DNA from: Gerris lacustris
Lineage: Eukaryota; Arthropoda; Insecta; Hemiptera; Gerridae
DNA length: 64,000 bases
NCBI GenBank assembly: GCA_951217055.1
Contig: OX578278.1
Coordinates: forward strand, 44,033,574-44,097,573
Direction of reading: 5' to 3'
Part shown: positions 23,400 through 35,596 of the stretch, one piece after another
How the letters are laid out: every line of letters starts with the position of its first letter
Numbering within the stretch: position 1 is the first letter of the stretch
Program-made: the position numbers and the translations under genes
The notes under the pieces: generated by a model
Databases searched by the model: none
What the model was told of the DNA's origin: nothing
The model's input: only the letters and a program-made list of their open reading frames with translations

Positions 23400-25356
23400 A
23401 AAAAAAAACACGTATTTTGTCAATAAAAAATAAAATAATATTTTTTTCGAAATTTCCAAAAAGTGGTATCTTTACTTTTGGTCGAAGAATGTTCAGGAAT
23501 TTTTACAGATTTTTTGCACTTCACATAAGCAAGATTGAGGGGGGGGGGAACGTTTCACACCCACTTCAAACTTGCCTACGCTCGCCCTATCAAAGTTATA
23601 TCCAAAGAATTATATATTTTTGTAATCAGCTCGCCGTACCCTTTCATATAATACCCCTCAAGGGGTCGAAAAAAAATAAAAAAATTTTAACCCTTAAGTT
23701 TTTTTACCCTAATTTTTTTGAAAAATCTTTTTTTAAGTCGCTATATTTTTAAAATATGTGGGTATGTACCAGACACATACATGCCGAATTTCAAAGTGAT
23801 CGGACGAAAGGTGTAGCCGTGAGAGCACGCGAGAGGACGGACGGACAGACACACGCAGGAAAATATAAGGGTCCTTGGTTTTGCCTACGGACCCTAAAAA
23901 CTGTACTGTTACGATAACAACCAAACGGATTTGGGTGTAGCTTTTTTAAATAAGACTACTGTTTAATTTCTCTGAATATTTAATCTGGTCAAGTTCAAAG
24001 TTTTCTCTTTATTTTTTTAAATAAATTATTAAATAATTATCAATCTCTGATGAATATTTATTTGTTAATAATAAAGAAAAACATTTATTTTAGCAAAATA
24101 AAAAAAATTGACATTTTGCTTGAGCTTAGCGACTAGTTGGCTCAGAGTTGGAAAACAAGTAGGCACAGCTCCAAAGGATCTTACTTGAGACCAAGTAATA
24201 TAAAGCCCATTACTCTCCGACAAAATTTACATTTTCCCTACTTAATCTGGGAATAATGAAAGGACTTGGGGGGACTCTTCTGTTTTGTTTAATATCTGGC
24301 TATGAAAGACTTAACTTGATTTTGCTTCTCTATCGCGTTTTTCCTTCATTTTTTCATTCTAACCCTAATATTCTTAGCCTTGCTTGCTCACTTATTTCTT
24401 CTAACAGCCTTTTATTGACACTACTTTAATATTGTGCTTATCGTGTACTAAAAAAAAAGAAATATAAATTCAAAAGATGGTCTAAAGTTAAACCTTACTT
24501 ATTTACAAGTCTGGTGTTCTTATAATTTAAAATTATGTTTTGCTACAACAAATCTGGACAAGTATGCTTTATGTACACATACATAAAGACTGAAAACCCG
24601 TTCCCAACAGTTTTATTTTAAATGCCTTTTCTTGTAACAATAAAAATGTTTATCCTGATTTAAAATAAAATAAGCACCTCTGAAAGTTACTCAGTACTCT
24701 ACGTTTTATGAGCTGGTAGTTATATGTTGTAACCATCTTTGTCCAGCTATTTCATTTATTTAACTATCGCAAAAATTAAGCAAAAACTCAAGATGATTCC
24801 CCTACATTGTCTTTTCTTTGGGTTAATAGAAACAAAAGCAACAATGAAAAAATCTCCCCTTCTTGCCTTAATCATAAATATTGAGTTTTGCGACTTATGG
24901 TGAAGCCACTTTTTCTGTGATGATGCTAAAAGCCAGTAAAGATAATACACAATCTGATTAGTTCTTATACTTGCCCTGTTCAATGTGAATAGGGCAAATA
25001 TACGTAAGCTTAAAACGTATAATGTTATATTAACGATTAACATTTATGAAAGAATTCTAAGATTTTAATATCTAGATCAAGAAATCTAATTTCTCAAGCT
25101 AACATTGTGAAATCGTTTAAATGAGTTAAAAACTCAATTAAAACCATAAAATATTTTCATAATTTAATGATTCCTTTATTTAATCAGTTATTGAAAAATA
25201 TTGGAGGAAAGAGGATACATGTATTTACTAACGTTTAAAAGAATTAACTTAAAATTTTTGTAGGCTATTATAAAAACTTAGATTATGTGATGAAATTATT
25301 CTTACTTGTTAATTGCACAGCTGTTAGTCTAATACTGCGAAAATGTTATGTTTTAG
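23400..25356. other. End of the giant antiporter intron
   Basis: Contains one repeat ending in a hairpin (below) and otherwise AT-rich unique-looking sequence. The intron ends TTATGTTTTAG at 25356. Confidence 0.5.
23760..23895 (+). repeat. Interspersed repeat with AGGGTCC/GGACCCT hairpin end
   Basis: A GCCGAATTTCAAAGTGATCGG block and GGACGGACGGACAGAC lead to a perfect 7-bp-stem hairpin at 23868-23895. The same 28-bp hairpin, one base different, is at 50714-50741. Confidence 0.65.
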
Positions 25357-25707
25357 GCGGCGCTTGGACCAGTGGCTTTAGATTTGGTAAGAGAGGGTGG
25401 TAGAAGCCAGGAAGAAGTGAACTATGCCAGAATAGTACTGATGATATGCATCATGTCCATACTGATGACAGCACCAGTAGGCGCTATTCTAATCACTTTC
25501 ACCGGCTCGAAACTTCTAACCAAGCTCTCCTCTACCGCTTCACTTGCACCACCAACTGGCTGGCGTAGATCTGCCAGACCTTCACTCAGGGACATATCTA
25601 TCATTGACGGCGATGATGATTATCCATCATCAAGAAAAACCAGTGTAGTAGAACCTAAACCACCTCCCATTAGCCAACTCACTTTGCATCCACCTACTTG
25701 TCCATAG
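25357..25707 (+). CDS. SLC9B/NHA-type antiporter, last coding exon
   Basis: After a GTTTTAG acceptor, 116 codons end at TAG 25705-25707. The start AALGPVALDLVREGG completes the NHA motif begun in the previous exon. A hydrophobic helix follows (IVLMICIMSILMTAPVGAIL, the ITAPxG signature of the family's last transmembrane segment), then about 65 residues of cytosolic tail rich in Ser, Pro and Arg, with an acidic DGDDD cluster. GTG at 25372 (Val) is not a start; the exon is read through from the acceptor. AATAAA overlaps the stop region at 25708-25713, too close to be the only polyadenylation signal; the real 3' end was not identified. Confidence 0.92.
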   Translation, partial: AALGPVALDLVREGGRSQEEVNYARIVLMICIMSILMTAPVGAILITFTGSKLLTKLSSTASLAPPTGWRRSARPSLRDISIIDGDDDYPSSRKTSVVEPKPPPISQLTLHPPTCP

Positions 25708-27309
25708 AATAAAATAGATGATATGTTACGACTCATCATATTTCCGATATTGCTATACGAACTCACAGACTAAGCGTAGAATTTACTTTCCAAGAGATAG
25801 AATAATGCATATTTTAATTGATCTTAAGGCTCGTCGAAATCAGGGTTTAAAACAAAGAAAATGTAGGTAAATATATATATTTAAATGAAATTTATAGGTA
25901 TGAACCTACAACATTCAAGATGGATGATATTCCTTAATTACAATCAAGGAATCGATATCAAACAGTAAAAAGAAATCTGATGATTCTTATGAAAAAAAAT
26001 TATAAAAAATAATATAATAATAATTTTTTGAAGAATATTTGGCCCAATGGACACAGAAGAAGTGACGGGTGGAAGCGCGGTGTAGGCGAGACGAGGCACT
26101 GGCGCGTGTAAACTCCACAGAAAGGGCAGTCATGAAGCTCATGTCTGGCGGAGGAACACTACCTTATACTCTTATATAGTAGGCGCAATAATTTGCAACA
26201 GTACAAAAAACGGCATTGAACGGTAGCGAGGGGAGATACGCTTTTTCAAAAAAGAATCAAGAAGTGATGAAGAAGGGCGGAGGAGAAGATTGGGCTAGCG
26301 CCTCATCACCTTATTGGGCATAGCCTACATATGGGTTTACGTAGAGGAGGCGTAGAAATGACGCGCTTCGCCTGAACAGTGCCTTAGCCCGTCGCCACTT
26401 GTGTGAGCATTGGGCCTTAGAGGGCGTATTAAATAAATAATAGTAGACATGGCGTGTCCTTTGCTAAACTTTTATACGAAACATTTAATTTATTTTTATA
26501 TATAAATAATTACTTCTTGGTAGAGAACCATTTTTTATTACCTTCATTTGTATAAAAAAAACAACAAAAAAACAATAAAAAAACGTGTATTATTATTTTG
26601 TGCAAAATAAAGAGACCAACAGAAAATATATTCTCAATATAGCTTGTTATACAAAAAAATTAATAATGTTGATGGGAGGTGTAAAATACAGTTCCAATCA
26701 AATTCTTTAGAAAAATTAAATTTCTTTAAAACATACACCTTCAAGCACAATTTTGAAACTTAAATTTATTTAGTATACTAGCAAATATTGATAAATTCGC
26801 GCACAAACTGTCTTTGTTTCCAATATTTCTAACAAAACTAAAAAAAAAAGCCAAATTTTATATTCAAGAATTAATTTTGTACCATTAAAAATAAAAAAAA
26901 GTGCCAGGTTTTGAACAGGTTTATTTCTTCATAAACTGTTCATCCCTCTAAGATGCTACCTTATATACATTTCTTTTTAGGGCATAAAGCTTTTATTACC
27001 TTGCACGGTAATACCATGTAATTTTTACCTAAGAATTTCTATTTTGTAAACAATAATCTTCTACTTCCATATAATTACATATTTAACATTTTATAATCAA
27101 TATAAATTAGGATTTACGATGTGCATTTTACAACAAACAGAAAGCGATCTCCTTAAGACAACTTAGATAAAGCTGTAACCATGGACTCGAAATGTTAGAA
27201 AATTGTGTTTTATCTTTTTTTCTACTAGACCATTAAAATTGATCCACAGTTTTACGTCATATAATATTAAATAACAATTTAAACAGTACTAAACATTAAA
27301 AAAGTAAAA
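25708..27309. other. Downstream of the antiporter gene
   Basis: Probable 3' UTR followed by intergenic DNA. 26041-26416 begins GGCCCAATGG and ends CATTGGGCC, with similar inner blocks, and may be a GC-richer MITE of about 376 bp (low confidence). AATAAA motifs occur at 26431 and later. Confidence 0.4.
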
Positions 27310-27693
27310 ATAGACTGCCAACTGGTGTGGCACATAGCTTCCTCGCATCCTATCGCGTATTTTATTTATTTTATGCTTTTACAAGCCATTATTGTCTAAT
27401 TTGTTTAATTGTTTCCCCCGTTTTTTTAATCTGTCAAAATTGTTTCTTATAAATCTAATCTTATATGGGACCAACAATAGGCTAATTATGACCTACCATA
27501 CAAATTTTATTAAAATCGGACGTGCAGTTTTTAAGATATGTTGGTTCGCAAAAATTAAGCGACAGACCGACAGACAGGCACAGATGACGGAAACTGATTT
27601 CCGTCTTAGAATTTTTTACAATCGGAGACATAAAATATTTTCGTTCTTCAAAACGATCAGATATAGGTTCCGTTACGTTCAGAGATCGGAAGC
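27310..27693 (+). repeat. Family A repeat, internally shortened copy
   Basis: It starts AGACTGCCAACTGGTGTGGC and ends in the decayed GATCGGAAGC hairpin arm. Middle blocks include TATGGGACCAACAATAGGC and AAGATATGTTGGTTCGC. Both open frames here (27392-27739 and 27482-27751) are repeat translations. Confidence 0.75.
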
Positions 27694-30600
27694 ACAAAAT
27701 AAATATAAGCAATTTTTTTCTGGGAGGAAGTATAAATAAATTATTATACATAATAGTATTAGGAAATGCGAGTTAACCTTTTGAGCTAGAAAATAAAATC
27801 AGCGAAAAAAGTTTTGTACTAGAATATTTATGAATACGAGGTAGCCAAGGGGGGGAGAGGAGAAAACTCTATATTTCCGGGATTTACGGTAAGTTTGGAA
27901 GTGCCAAACACAAGTGTAATAAATCAAGTTAAGGATCAGAAGTGAACTCCGTGACCAGATTCTCTCAGCTCTATGTTCAGTTAATAAAATAAACATCAAC
28001 AAAATATCATCTTCTCCCTTTTCGACATAAACATGGATCGTCAGTTTTCATTTTAAGTGCAGTGTATCCTGCACACATTATATCAGATGGGAAGTGCTCA
28101 CATATCTTCGGAGATCTTGCATGATACACTTTCGGAGATGAGAAATACATTGTCTAAATAATAATTAGCGCAGTTAATGAACTACTTTTTAACACTTTTG
28201 AGAGATTTCACCTTATTGTTTCACATCTTTTGAGATTATTTTATAAATTTGTAAAATGTTAAAAGTATATAAAATTATTCTGTGACACAATAGTAACATA
28301 TTATAAGTCCGATTTTTATAGTTAATCTGATCTTAACAGTATATAGTATTGCCACCTTCAAGAAACCTAATTTTAGACATGTCACGTATGAGAGCCTAGA
28401 TAGTAAGTCCTAGAGTTATAATTTTTTGTCCCCCTAAATAAACCCTATTTTTGAAAAATTGGACATATCATATTTTGCCTTCTTGCCACAGAATTTTTCA
28501 CTACATCTATTGTATTTTTCCTCTAGTGGCATCCTTGAAATAAGGCTAGGTATAGGATCATTATATCTTTATATCTTATCTATATTATGATTCATAATAG
28601 TTTTTCTTAAAAATTGTCATGAAGAATGCAATTAGAATTGATATCAATTGATATAATTAGTTACCAATGAATAAAGCTCTCTGTAATGAATAATAATTTG
28701 TTGAAGTTTTGCGTTTATTAGACTCGGGTCGAAAAAAAGCCAACTTTTCCAGTGAGAAAACTATTAAATGTAAAATATAAAGAGCCAAAATAGATTATTT
28801 TTAAGCGAGGACTACTCAACAAGTGTTTGATATACTTACTTTACTGGAGGCTATAATAATTACATTCATGCAACATAATTTATTAAAAATTAATGTCACA
28901 AACTGGAGATACTTACAAATATTTAGCATAAGAATAAAATATAAGAAAAATTAAGTTGTCTGTTGTTGTGATATTGTCTATTTTTACGCGCTTTTATATG
29001 TTTGTATGTATGTTCGAGACAAATCTTGCAACTGAATTTTAAAGCAGTTATCCTCAATCAATTGAATTAAAATTTTGCATACACGTTTAGTTTGGATGAA
29101 AATGCATGGTTACCTAAGTGGCATCATTCTAAATCCAATATGGCGGACATCCCAAGATAGCGGACTAGTTATTTTTTAAGCACGCCCATGATATGGGTAT
29201 CAAATGCAAGGGTTTGCTGAAAAGAATACGAAAAATAAAATGCCTTCACTCTAAATCCAATATGGCGGATGGCCCAAGATAAAGGCTTGATTTTTTTTTT
29301 TTTTTTTTACTATTAATTTATTTTAATTAAATTTGACATTCAAGAATTGGGTTTCGGTTTGGAAAAAAAAGGTTTTTTTAAAGGTTTGTACTTAATGTTT
29401 TAAAATCTTAATAAATAAAATTTTAAAATTTTAATTATAATAAAATTTTAAAAAATACTTAAAACTTAAACTAAAAACTTTTAAGTCAATTGTTGTCTTT
29501 ACTATTTAAGATATAAATAGGTAAAAATTGCGATGGTTAAAAAATTAAGTAAATTATTTAAACTTTTGGAAAGGGGTAGGGTCAAGCATCACCCTTTCCA
29601 AAAAACTTTTTAAATTATTTTTTTTTCTCATAGAGATCGAGTTTAATTCCTTGTTAAAAAATTAACATTTTTTTATTCTTCTAATTTTTTTTAGAAAAAA
29701 TCCTTAATTACCAAGATATTAAAGTTAGAAAATTTGGGTCTTAAAAATTTATAAATAAAATATCTTAAGAAAGAAGAGTTTAACAGACAAAATAACAAGA
29801 GTAAAATGCATTAATTTTTTTTTAAAAAAATAGAGGTTCCTCTTTTTTAAAAAAAATTAAATTAACCCAGTTTTGACTTTGAAGGGATACTTACAGGTCA
29901 AAATTCAAGATCGTGGAAAAGTCCGCCTCATCAATTTTGACAACTTGTGCATTTAACATTTTATACTGAAACATGATCCAGCCAACTTATTAGGGGTTCC
30001 AGCTTTTTGAGACACATTGCATATATATATGGAAGTGTGTATAATATATAGAGAGAGAATATATAAATATGAATTATTAAAATCTACAATTGGTTAACTC
30101 GGGGCTTTGTCCTTTGAAACACATGCAAATATAAATATATGTATACTTCTTTTTGTTTCCTTTATCATAAAAGAAACAAACATTTTTTATTTTTAAATCT
30201 GAACTAACGTGCATTACTTTAATTAAATTTAAGCTTCAAAAATAATATTTTTTTTTACTTAAGATATCAAACAAGTAATAGAGTAGATGAAAAGAATGGA
30301 AGAGGATGTTTGGTTAATTGCACTTACAACTCTAAGGCAATGTAATAAATTTTGATGTCTCTTATGTATATCAAACGAGCTCTCACAGTAGAATTTTCTT
30401 TTAATATTTATGATTTCATGCATAGTCAAACGATAACTTCACGTCTCGTACTATATTAAAGAATAATGTATACGTAACATAAATTATGTACGTGCTTACA
30501 TCGATCTTTTTTCTTTTTCATGTAATTTTATTAAAAAAAGTATGCTTTTATAATTATTTTTAAATTTGAATTTCTTTAAAATTTGTAAAGTCATACTTGG

Positions 30601-30849
30601 GGGGGGGGGGGGGGGGGTTCAAGATACAACAAGGTAAAACACAATTCATAGGTTTACATAGATTTTAAAGGTTCCCATTATTTTCAATGCTTTTAAGCGT
30701 CTATCACATTGCGATATAAGCCTATATGAGCCTGACGAGTGAGTGCATTCAAACTGTGCGCGATTCCGAGCGATGCAATGCCGAGCCTGGCGAGTGTGTA
30801 TTCACACTGCGCGCGAGCACGAGTGAGGCTAGACTAACGCTAAAATTAG
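27694..30849. other. Intergenic, scattered repeats
   Basis: 29090-29290 contains two AATCCAATATGGCGGA blocks about 130 bp apart, from a widespread arthropod repeat type. 30599-30617 is a 19-G run. 30730-30840 is a GC-richer patch with GCGCGAGCACGAGTGAG. No gene was seen. Confidence 0.45.
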
Positions 30850-31227
30850 ACGATTCAAATTAATCTTGGGATATCTGCGGGTTACTTTCGATAAACTGTA
30901 AAAGTTTCATACAAATAAAATAAGTACTTTTGAAGCTAGAGGTGTAAATAAATGTATGTTTGTGCGCATGTGGAAGAGAAACATATAAGCGCAGAAGGTT
31001 GAAACTGATATGGGCCCAACAGCGGGCTAATTATGACCTACCATCTAAATTTCATTTAAATCGGACGTGTAGTTTTTAAGATATGTAGGTTCGAAAACGG
31101 AACCAAAAATGTTCCCTGATGTCTGAAACGGATTTCTGTCTTGGAATTTTTGAAATCGGAGACCTAAAATATTTTCGTTCTTCGAAACGACCACATAGAT
31201 TCCGTTACCTTCGGTAAGCTCGGAAGC
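30850..31227 (+). repeat. Family A repeat, 5'-truncated copy
   Basis: It begins at the ATCTGCGGGTTACTTTCGAT block and ends with the complete hairpin (TTCCGTTACCTTCGGTAAGCTCGGAAGC, both arms visible). Confidence 0.85.
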
Positions 31228-32212
31228 AAAAGATAAAATGAAAATAATAATAAATATTTATATCTTTTGAAAAAATATATCGACTGTGTACCTGCAATAT
31301 CTCGTAACCCTCAAAATCTAGATTTTTTTATTTTTTTTATTGCATTTTTTGATAGATATTATTAATATCTACCTATGTGCAAAAGCTAGTAAGCCTTAAG
31401 CAATTATTTTTTTATAGAAATTATTGTAATACTTCGTATTCATCATTTAACTAAAGTGTACAAAAAAACCTCGTATACGACAAGGTTTCAAAACCTCGTT
31501 ACTCCCCATGCATTGTATTTTAATGTATTACTTTTCTTACAAGAATAGTGTCACTGAGGTAAATTATCTTTTTCTTTCTACCTCTGTGAGAGAGGATATA
31601 ATAAATTTAAAACATTGAACTACTTACAATTTGAACAATCTAACAATAAACAATTGTCATTTACAACTAAATGAAAAATAAAATACATAATTTTAACGGA
31701 TATTTAATGTAAACCTATACAAAAAATTGTATAGGTGATATAAATTGACTGTTTGTATCATTACCACACCTTAAACATCCATCAACTTAAAAAGAATCAT
31801 CAAATAAGAAAGGTGTTAATTTCAACGTTATTTAAATAACAGATCTTTTCAAATGCTACAAAAAAGTTTGTTTTTTTTGTCATAAAGTTTTGGTTTTTGT
31901 CATGTAGCATAGTTTTTAAGTAATATAAATTTGAATTTATTCGGCCACCCCTCAGTGCTTGGTGGTTTTGCGTTTTCGGCCGACGACAACGCTTTACAAA
32001 CAAACATGTTTGATTTAACTCGCCCGGCTCGGCTTGGCCTCGCTCTGTCTGGACTCGCTCGGCGTTCAATGTGAATAGCACCATGCAAATATATACAAAG
32101 CGGAATCAAGACACTCTCGGTCTCGCCCACATTGAGAAGCTACCTTACGTCTCTGAATCCAATCTTTAATTGAGTAGAAAATTATTGAGAGCATTATTAG
32201 GTCTTTATTTTT
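31228..32212. other. Intergenic, nothing recognised
   Basis: 31950-32090 is a GC-richer patch (GCCCGGCTCGGC and GTTCAATGTGAATAGC) resembling the patch at 30730-30840, perhaps from the same MITE family. No gene was seen. Confidence 0.35.
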
Positions 32213-32812
32213 GCTTCCGAGCTTACCAAAGGCAACGGAAACTATGCGATCGTTCTGAAGAACGAAACATTTTTAGGTCTCCGATTCCAAAAATTCCAAG
32301 ACAGAAATCCGTTTCGGACATCAGGGAACATTTTTGGTTCCGTGTCTATCTGTCGGTCTGTCACTCAATTTTTGAGAACCAATATATCTTAAAAATTACT
32401 CATCCGATTTTATTGAAAATTGGATGGTAGGTCAAAATTAGCCCATTGTTGGTCCCATATAAGTTTCAATCTTCAGCGCCCATTTGTTTCTCTTCCACAT
32501 GCGCACAAACATTCATTTATGTACACCTATATCTTCAAAAGTACTCAACTGATTTATAAAAAAATTGATGGTTTGCCGAAATTAGCCGGGCGATAGCCCC
32601 AGACAAATTTCAACCCTCTACACGCTTTACATTTTGCTAGATTGATACTTTAATTCATGTGGAAAAAAAACAACAATTTTGACAGGTTTAAATAATGGGT
32701 AGGAAATTGAATAAATTAGACTACAATAAAAAACAGTAAAAGTATAAAATCATGAATTTATTCAAAATAGGACGCGAGGAAAGTATGTGCAACACGAATT
32801 GAGAGACTATTT
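32213..32812 (-). repeat. Family A repeat, near full length
   Basis: About 600 bp. It starts at the GCTTCCGAGCTTACC hairpin and runs through all consensus blocks (GGAACATTTTTGGTTCCG, CTGTCGGTCTGTC, GTAGGTCAAAATTAGCCC, CCACATGCGCACAAAC, ATAGCCCCAGA) to GAGGAAAGTATGTGCAACAC..GAGAGACTATTTTTT. Confidence 0.88.
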
Positions 32813-35151
32813 TTTAAATTTAACTGTATATCGGACATGAGTAATTTCTTTTACACAATAGATGGACTAATCAAATAATTTCTTCGATCATATCATTAAA
32901 AAAAAAAACTTATGATCTAGCCTCATGAACTGACAAAGGCCGCGGCTGAAATTTAACTTACTTTTCGTAGTAACTTAAATTTTTTATGTAATTTAAAAAC
33001 TTGTAATTATTACGGTGTGCCCACTAAAATAAATAATTTTGAGTTAAAGGGTGATTATTATTAATATTTGATTATTATCATAAACCTAGTATTGATATAT
33101 GAGTGATTATTATAAAATGCATCAATAAATAAAGACGCATAAAATTATATGTTATCAACCATATATATTTTTAAAATAAGCCATTTTAATAGCTGTAAAT
33201 GTATTTATTCCATATTATTAAATTTTATACTTCTATCTAAGGATTCCCTCCATGCCTCAAGATCAATATTTTAAAGTGCAGTATAGTTTCTTATTAGAAT
33301 CTCATTGAAGCAAAAATGTTGGAAAAAAATAGGAATTTGGATATTATATTTATATTTAATGTAATTTTAGTTATAAATAATAAAATAATAATATGTATAA
33401 GAATGTATATTTTTTTGTAAGTTTGTACATCAAACTTTATGTTTAAAATATGGAGCTACGAATAAAAGAGATTTGCTTTTTTTTTAATTTAGAAACTGAT
33501 CAATATTCAAAATAAGATGTAGAATTTATGTTTCAAGCCGTTGTTAGATCTTGTCAACATTTCTAATTTGGTATCTATGTAAATAGGTAATAGTAATTAA
33601 CTTAACTAAGACATTTTATGCAAATCAATGTCAATGTTACCACTATTAATAAATACATTTAAGGTTTGTTTTCAAATTTTGTTGTAATTTTTTCTCTGCT
33701 AGTTTCATTCCAATAATGGTAACGTCTTTGGATAAAAGACTACCAAATCTTATGATAAAGGTACCAATCAATGAAGGTTTATTTATAAGAAAAATTAGAT
33801 TGGTAAATATAATATAAGAAGAAAATAGGACAGCACAAAATTTTCATATATTAAGAGCAGGGGAAGTCAAGGAAGAGAAGCTTGTCACTCAAAAGTGGCA
33901 AGACATTCTCTCCTTTGTAACCCAAACCAGGAAATTCGAGGGTAATACAGAGGTGGTTCGATGAGTGTGAGCTAAGGGGATGGCAAAAAGGACCCAAATG
34001 CGGTCTAGTTGTCATGCTTGGCCTCCCCGCCCCCTTACTACTGTACTAGAATATTTCAAGGAAAAACAATTTTTTCCTCTGATAAAGTAGTCAAATCAAT
34101 GCAACTGATATTTATATTTCAAACAATAGTCTATCTTGGAACTAAAGTTACTAAACTAATGTTACTGAACTAATGTCTTTAGCTAGCTCTATGCACAAAG
34201 CGCGTTGAAATTGAGTCTGTAGCTATTGAAATAATAAGCCACTTTTCGACCGACCGCAATAAAATCTGCAAATAACAGCCAATATAAATAAGAACTGGAA
34301 GTAATAATTAACCGACATGAACAAAGTGAAATGTCTTCATAGCTGTGCAGGTTGGCACCCATTCATTTTCCTTCTTATCGAGTTTCGCTTATAGAGTTTG
34401 AAGATTAGCGGTTATTCAAATTAGCTCTTAACGAGTCGACTCCCCATAACAATCAAGACAATGGAACAATTCCAAATAATAAACATTAATTATTGTTTGT
34501 GTTTCTCTAAAACTATGAATTGCTTTATGAAGCGGTCTCATCTTCCATTTTCTCGAATTTAATTATATACTTTAGAAGAAAATAATGGTATTTGATAAGT
34601 AGTTAGTTTTTAGGGGAGAGTTAGGGCCAATGATTCTCAGTTTCTTGCTATAACAGCAAGTGTTGTGGAAAGATTAAAACGACTTGGTTCTGATTGGCTT
34701 TAGTAAAAAGGTTTAAGTTAGAAGTACCAAGAGAAGGGGTTGGTGGTCTCGTGGCTTTAAAAGAACTAGATTTTTTGGATGAAACAGTTGAGATTGTATC
34801 AAAATGCAGAAGTTATCAACCGTTACCAAACCCCTCCTCATACTACCCCCACTCCGACAACAAGTTTTTGGCATCATCTTGCTCTCGATATCTCTCTAAA
34901 AACAATGCACGAAATTTTTTTCAGAATTCTTCTCTCGCCTTTTAGCCATATTTTCAAAATGTTTGTTATCTTGTTATCTGAACCAACTGTACGACTAACT
35001 TTAAACTGTAGTCAGGGTTAAATTACAACTCAAAATTATAGGGACGAATCAAATAAAAAGGAAATAAGCACAATCATTTATAACATAAGCGCTCCAAGTA
35101 AAAAAGGAAGAAAAGAACTTTGAGACATTCCAAGATAAATTAAACAATTTA
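32813..35151. other. Intergenic, nothing recognised
   Basis: AT-rich sequence. The open frames at 34694-34945 and 34779-35021 have no recognisable domain, splice context or codon signature. Confidence 0.4.
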
Positions 35152-35230
35152 TCTATACTAATATTATAAACAGGTAAAATTGTTTATCTTCCTCTTGATA
35201 CGAAATATAAACATTGTATCTCAGTCTAGA
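35152..35230 (+). repeat. Start of a common arthropod repeat
   Basis: TCTATACTAATATTATAAA at 35152 is a start I associate with widespread non-autonomous, possibly Helitron-type, arthropod repeats. Matching inner sequence (CTGGAACTACTGATCC..TTCACTGATAAAAAGC) resumes at about 36929-37040, so the Crypton-like and LINE pieces probably sit inside it. Confidence 0.35.
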
Positions 35231-35426
35231 TGCGTAGAAAGTGATTATTTACGTAATTGTAGTCATTGCGCATGCGCGTTTCATAATTCCTCTTTTTTCC
35301 GCCCTAGTGTGGTGAAGAATTCTTCACCTTAACGCACGATTAGCGAGTTTGTTTACATTTAACAAAACTAATTTACTGTTTGTTTAATTAAAGTAACTGT
35401 TTATATCGAGTTTTTAGTGAAAAACA

Positions 35427-35596
35427 ATGAGTGATTTAAGTGATTATGACGAATAAAATGAGGGGAATAATACGCCTCCCGAAATAATTAATTCGGCACA
35501 GAATACAACTAATGAATTAATGTCATCTTTATCAAAAGAGAAATACGAACTTACATACAGGAAGTTTATTAAATTTTTATTTTCTGTATTTATTAT
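35427..35596 (+). pseudogene. Crypton-like tyrosine-recombinase fragment
   Basis: An ATG at 35427 opens MSDLSDYDE, a TAA stop (35454-35456), then EIINSAQNTTNELMSSLSKE and KYELTYRKFI. This acidic leader followed by L(S/P)xKxxxxYxxxYxxF is, to my recollection, the N-terminus of an insect Crypton/KIAA1958-like tyrosine-recombinase family. The catalytic domain is absent. The fragment is cut at the LINE insertion, and even across the LINE it meets a stop within 20 codons, so the copy was already internally deleted. Confidence 0.4.

Noticed and set aside
26041..26416. GC-richer MITE with GGCCCAATG ends as a firm call
   Set aside because: Only about 9 bp of the ends match exactly and no target duplication was found; kept as a note in the intergenic entry.
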